Assembly: GCF_007681555.1 (NCBI RefSeq)
Contig: NZ_VELE01000001.1
Span: 372,001 to 436,000, forward strand
DNA: 64,000 nucleotides
DNA from: Kocuria salsicia
GTDB lineage: Bacteria; Actinomycetota; Actinomycetes; Actinomycetales; Micrococcaceae
Direction of reading: 5' to 3'
In this document: positions 63,401 to 64,000 of the stretch, piece after piece
How the letters are laid out: every line of letters begins with the position of its first letter
How positions within the stretch are numbered: position 1 is the stretch's first letter
Notes under the pieces: model-generated
Told to the model about the DNA's origin: nothing
Database searches by the model: none
Seen by the model: the letters and a program-made list of their open reading frames with translations, nothing else
Translations under genes and position numbers: made by a program

Positions 63401-64000
63401 TACGGGTGCGGCAGCGGCGTCGTCGGATCTCACGGCGAGCGCCCGCACCTCGCGAACCGGCGGAGGAAAGCAGGCACCCGTGGTCTACCTCGTGACAGCG
63501 ACCGGCACGGAGGTCCCTGGTCTCGCGAGCGCGGAGGGCTTGCCCCGGCACGGGGCGCTGCGCGGTTGGGCTCGGGCTGACCGGCCCGCGGACCTGGCAC
63601 ATCTGCTCGAGCGTCTGCGAGAGGCTCTCGACCGGACCGGGGCGGCAGCCGGGGAGAAACCACCGCGGGCAGTCCTGGCCGTCGACGACTGGGACCGCTG
63701 CAGCCAGATCCTCCGCTCAGGGGCGTGGTCGCACCTCGAGGACGAGCTGCTGGCACTCGTGGCCGTGGGTCCTGCACGCGGGCTCTCCGCCCTCGTCGCC
63801 GGCGACAGGGCGCTGCTCGCTGGGCGATCCGCGCAGCTGGGATCATGCCGTCTCTACTTCCCGGTGGGTCAGGCCCCGGAAGCCCTGCTGCAGTGGCCGC
63901 GCCTGCCACCGATGGCCCACCACGTCCTGCGCGCGGCCTACTTCGGGCCGGGTGCTGCCCGGTGCACCACTCCGGGCACCACCCAGCCGACGGACGGTTC
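60414..64000 (+). CDS. FtsK/SpoIIIE-type ATPase, EccC/EssC-like, partial
   Basis: Open frame running off the right edge (1,195 codons visible). N-terminal ubiquitin-like/FHA-like part (MQLSLRLVWHGSQDFHTVSL), two membrane segments about residues 278-318 (IALVTGLLPLVAGIGIAVATG, WWFFLLFSALGAATSLAGW), then a FtsK/SpoIIIE ATPase domain with Walker A AGTTGCGKSE (~residue 660), MVDFKGGAAL, Walker B ELVVVVDEAKML and ATQRPQGALPADVRANV. A second ATPase-like domain follows, where the P-loop is replaced by LLIGRPSVVREPF with no GK(S/T), so it is probably inactive. This is the architecture of type VII secretion motors. WXG100 partner genes would lie beyond the window. Confidence 0.85.
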   Translation, partial: MQLSLRLVWHGSQDFHTVSLSAPADTSGQELARELLRHLGPGHEASVDGVPLELTRVGHPPLDDGATIVLRAAGPADGEGKLTGARADPPCCEAGSGPHPADSAHAAPPRGEGHPGTGHPGTPESPAGSERTACRNGPSTVASENVAHLVVVEGDAVGLRLPLQRGRFRLELLDGVPRLLPVPPTDTGATDGSRRTTLVMDGSGLRLLPRGTVLSHGDRVRVSDGEHESWARCMFPRDVVAQTCWPDPTLPPPGFSAQEADPSRPLRLEHPGRHAGRIALVTGLLPLVAGIGIAVATGWWFFLLFSALGAATSLAGWASERGARQEHRHRVAAALDRDLRRSAHAAPSSAEVVERCDALQGDPATRQGLHVPLQPSNGHAAPPSARHSRWVRLGHGPRAAQLTRERGTPLASVSHRRAPVLLDLAAVPSLTIQLNGQRLRGVLDSLVLQLFTGPQALHGLVLSPGISWHPPLDHDVVQPGPRPASTRATEPDPLALTTLEVLTPQDAGASPPGPDAVRVVVARGGCPDATAALLTSHGARYRLTTPVDTAVPGLCAAEQRVTVEFLADTVARETAARALGTWKRAVGRAGTAGDRSLPRLLGTHELLRDDAPGHVPDNRAQPRAPGTTSLRLSTAIGVSGTGAERIGLDDENPHLLIAGTTGCGKSEVLRTLILGLAAAAPPGRLEFVMVDFKGGAALAPLTALPHPTTLLTDLGPDEVRRALAFLRSELQRRERVLARCGFVDMAQALEHAGPDPVVRELVVVVDEAKMLTDSFPHAAEQLAVIAAVGRSLGVHLVLATQRPQGALPADVRANVTQALCLRVRTEQESMDVLGTSAAAGIPAIPGRGFLHRGDGGPVAVQCAVATRMSPPAPAPLTMHFPSLHRPMQTAAVDGGHSDHTVQGIDAAVADIRAAWAGPVEPDPASLAVPLPLPRTARTVEHEGTGVDLGPGENPAEHWCGRSTWEPWADGPLLLIGRPSVVREPFSALARRCADAGTGAAAASSDLTASARTSRTGGGKQAPVVYLVTATGTEVPGLASAEGLPRHGALRGWARADRPADLAHLLERLREALDRTGAAAGEKPPRAVLAVDDWDRCSQILRSGAWSHLEDELLALVAVGPARGLSALVAGDRALLAGRSAQLGSCRLYFPVGQAPEALLQWPRLPPMAHHVLRAAYFGPGAARCTTPGTTQPTDG

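Overview
The window is very GC-rich, gene-dense chromosome from an actinobacterium. The 24-residue ribosomal protein bL37, the SigR/RsrA-type thiol-stress pair, the Kgd-type fused 2-oxoglutarate dehydrogenase E2-E1 protein, GuaB1, the GlfT2-like galactofuranosyltransferase and TAnnnT -10 boxes followed by near-leaderless starts all point to Actinobacteria. Overall protein character and gene order suggest the Micrococcaceae, with Kocuria as my best guess; that is inference, since no database was searched.

Layout. 1-2332: a three-gene ABC importer (ATPase cut by the window edge, permease, lipoprotein), all on the minus strand. 2495-6691: the large RNA helicase HrpA. 6899-9879: a HIT protein, an MBL-fold hydrolase, a Fur/Zur regulator and a lipid-kinase-like protein. 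9950-12781: a zinc-type ABC importer. 12925-24644: housekeeping genes (guaB1, kgd, a GDSL-like protein with no GDSL serine, bL37, rsrA-sigR, a DoxX-like membrane protein, aroA, rsgA, hisN). 24883-31181: a membrane protein with a GYG/YGQ-rich tail, then a translation-rescue neighbourhood (tmRNA, an ABC-F ATPase, smpB, prfB) and a glgC homologue. A decayed doxX fragment follows.

31736-49923 is the most unusual part. A tad pilus operon on the minus strand (tadA-tadB-tadC-flp-like-three tadE/G-like genes) is split by a 13.3-kb integrated island. The island lies inside tadA: the first ~94 codons are at 49643-49923 and the remainder is at 35154-36356. Removing the island at a shared GG dinucleotide restores an uninterrupted tadA frame. 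The island carries a large serine integrase beside attL, a primase-polymerase, a RepA-like ATPase, an array of CTGACT repeats that looks like a replication origin, a metabolic cargo (polyphosphate kinase 2 and cyanase) next to a broken IS3-type element, a set of small unknown genes, a second serine recombinase with a 28-bp dyad upstream, two related lipoproteins and one further unknown gene. I saw no phage structural genes and no conjugation genes, so it looks like a satellite or integrative plasmid that depends on a helper.

50229-60259: cell-envelope glycan genes. These are a DUF2304-type protein and GT2 glycosyltransferase, a large polytopic membrane protein, a Wzm/Wzt-like polysaccharide exporter, a galactofuranosyltransferase, UDP-galactopyranose mutase and a GT4 glycosyltransferase. 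Together they suggest synthesis and export of a galactofuranose-containing surface polymer. 60414 to the end: an FtsK/SpoIIIE-type ATPase resembling the EccC/EssC motor of type VII secretion, cut by the window edge.

The many long open frames antisense to real genes are GC-driven artefacts and were left out.
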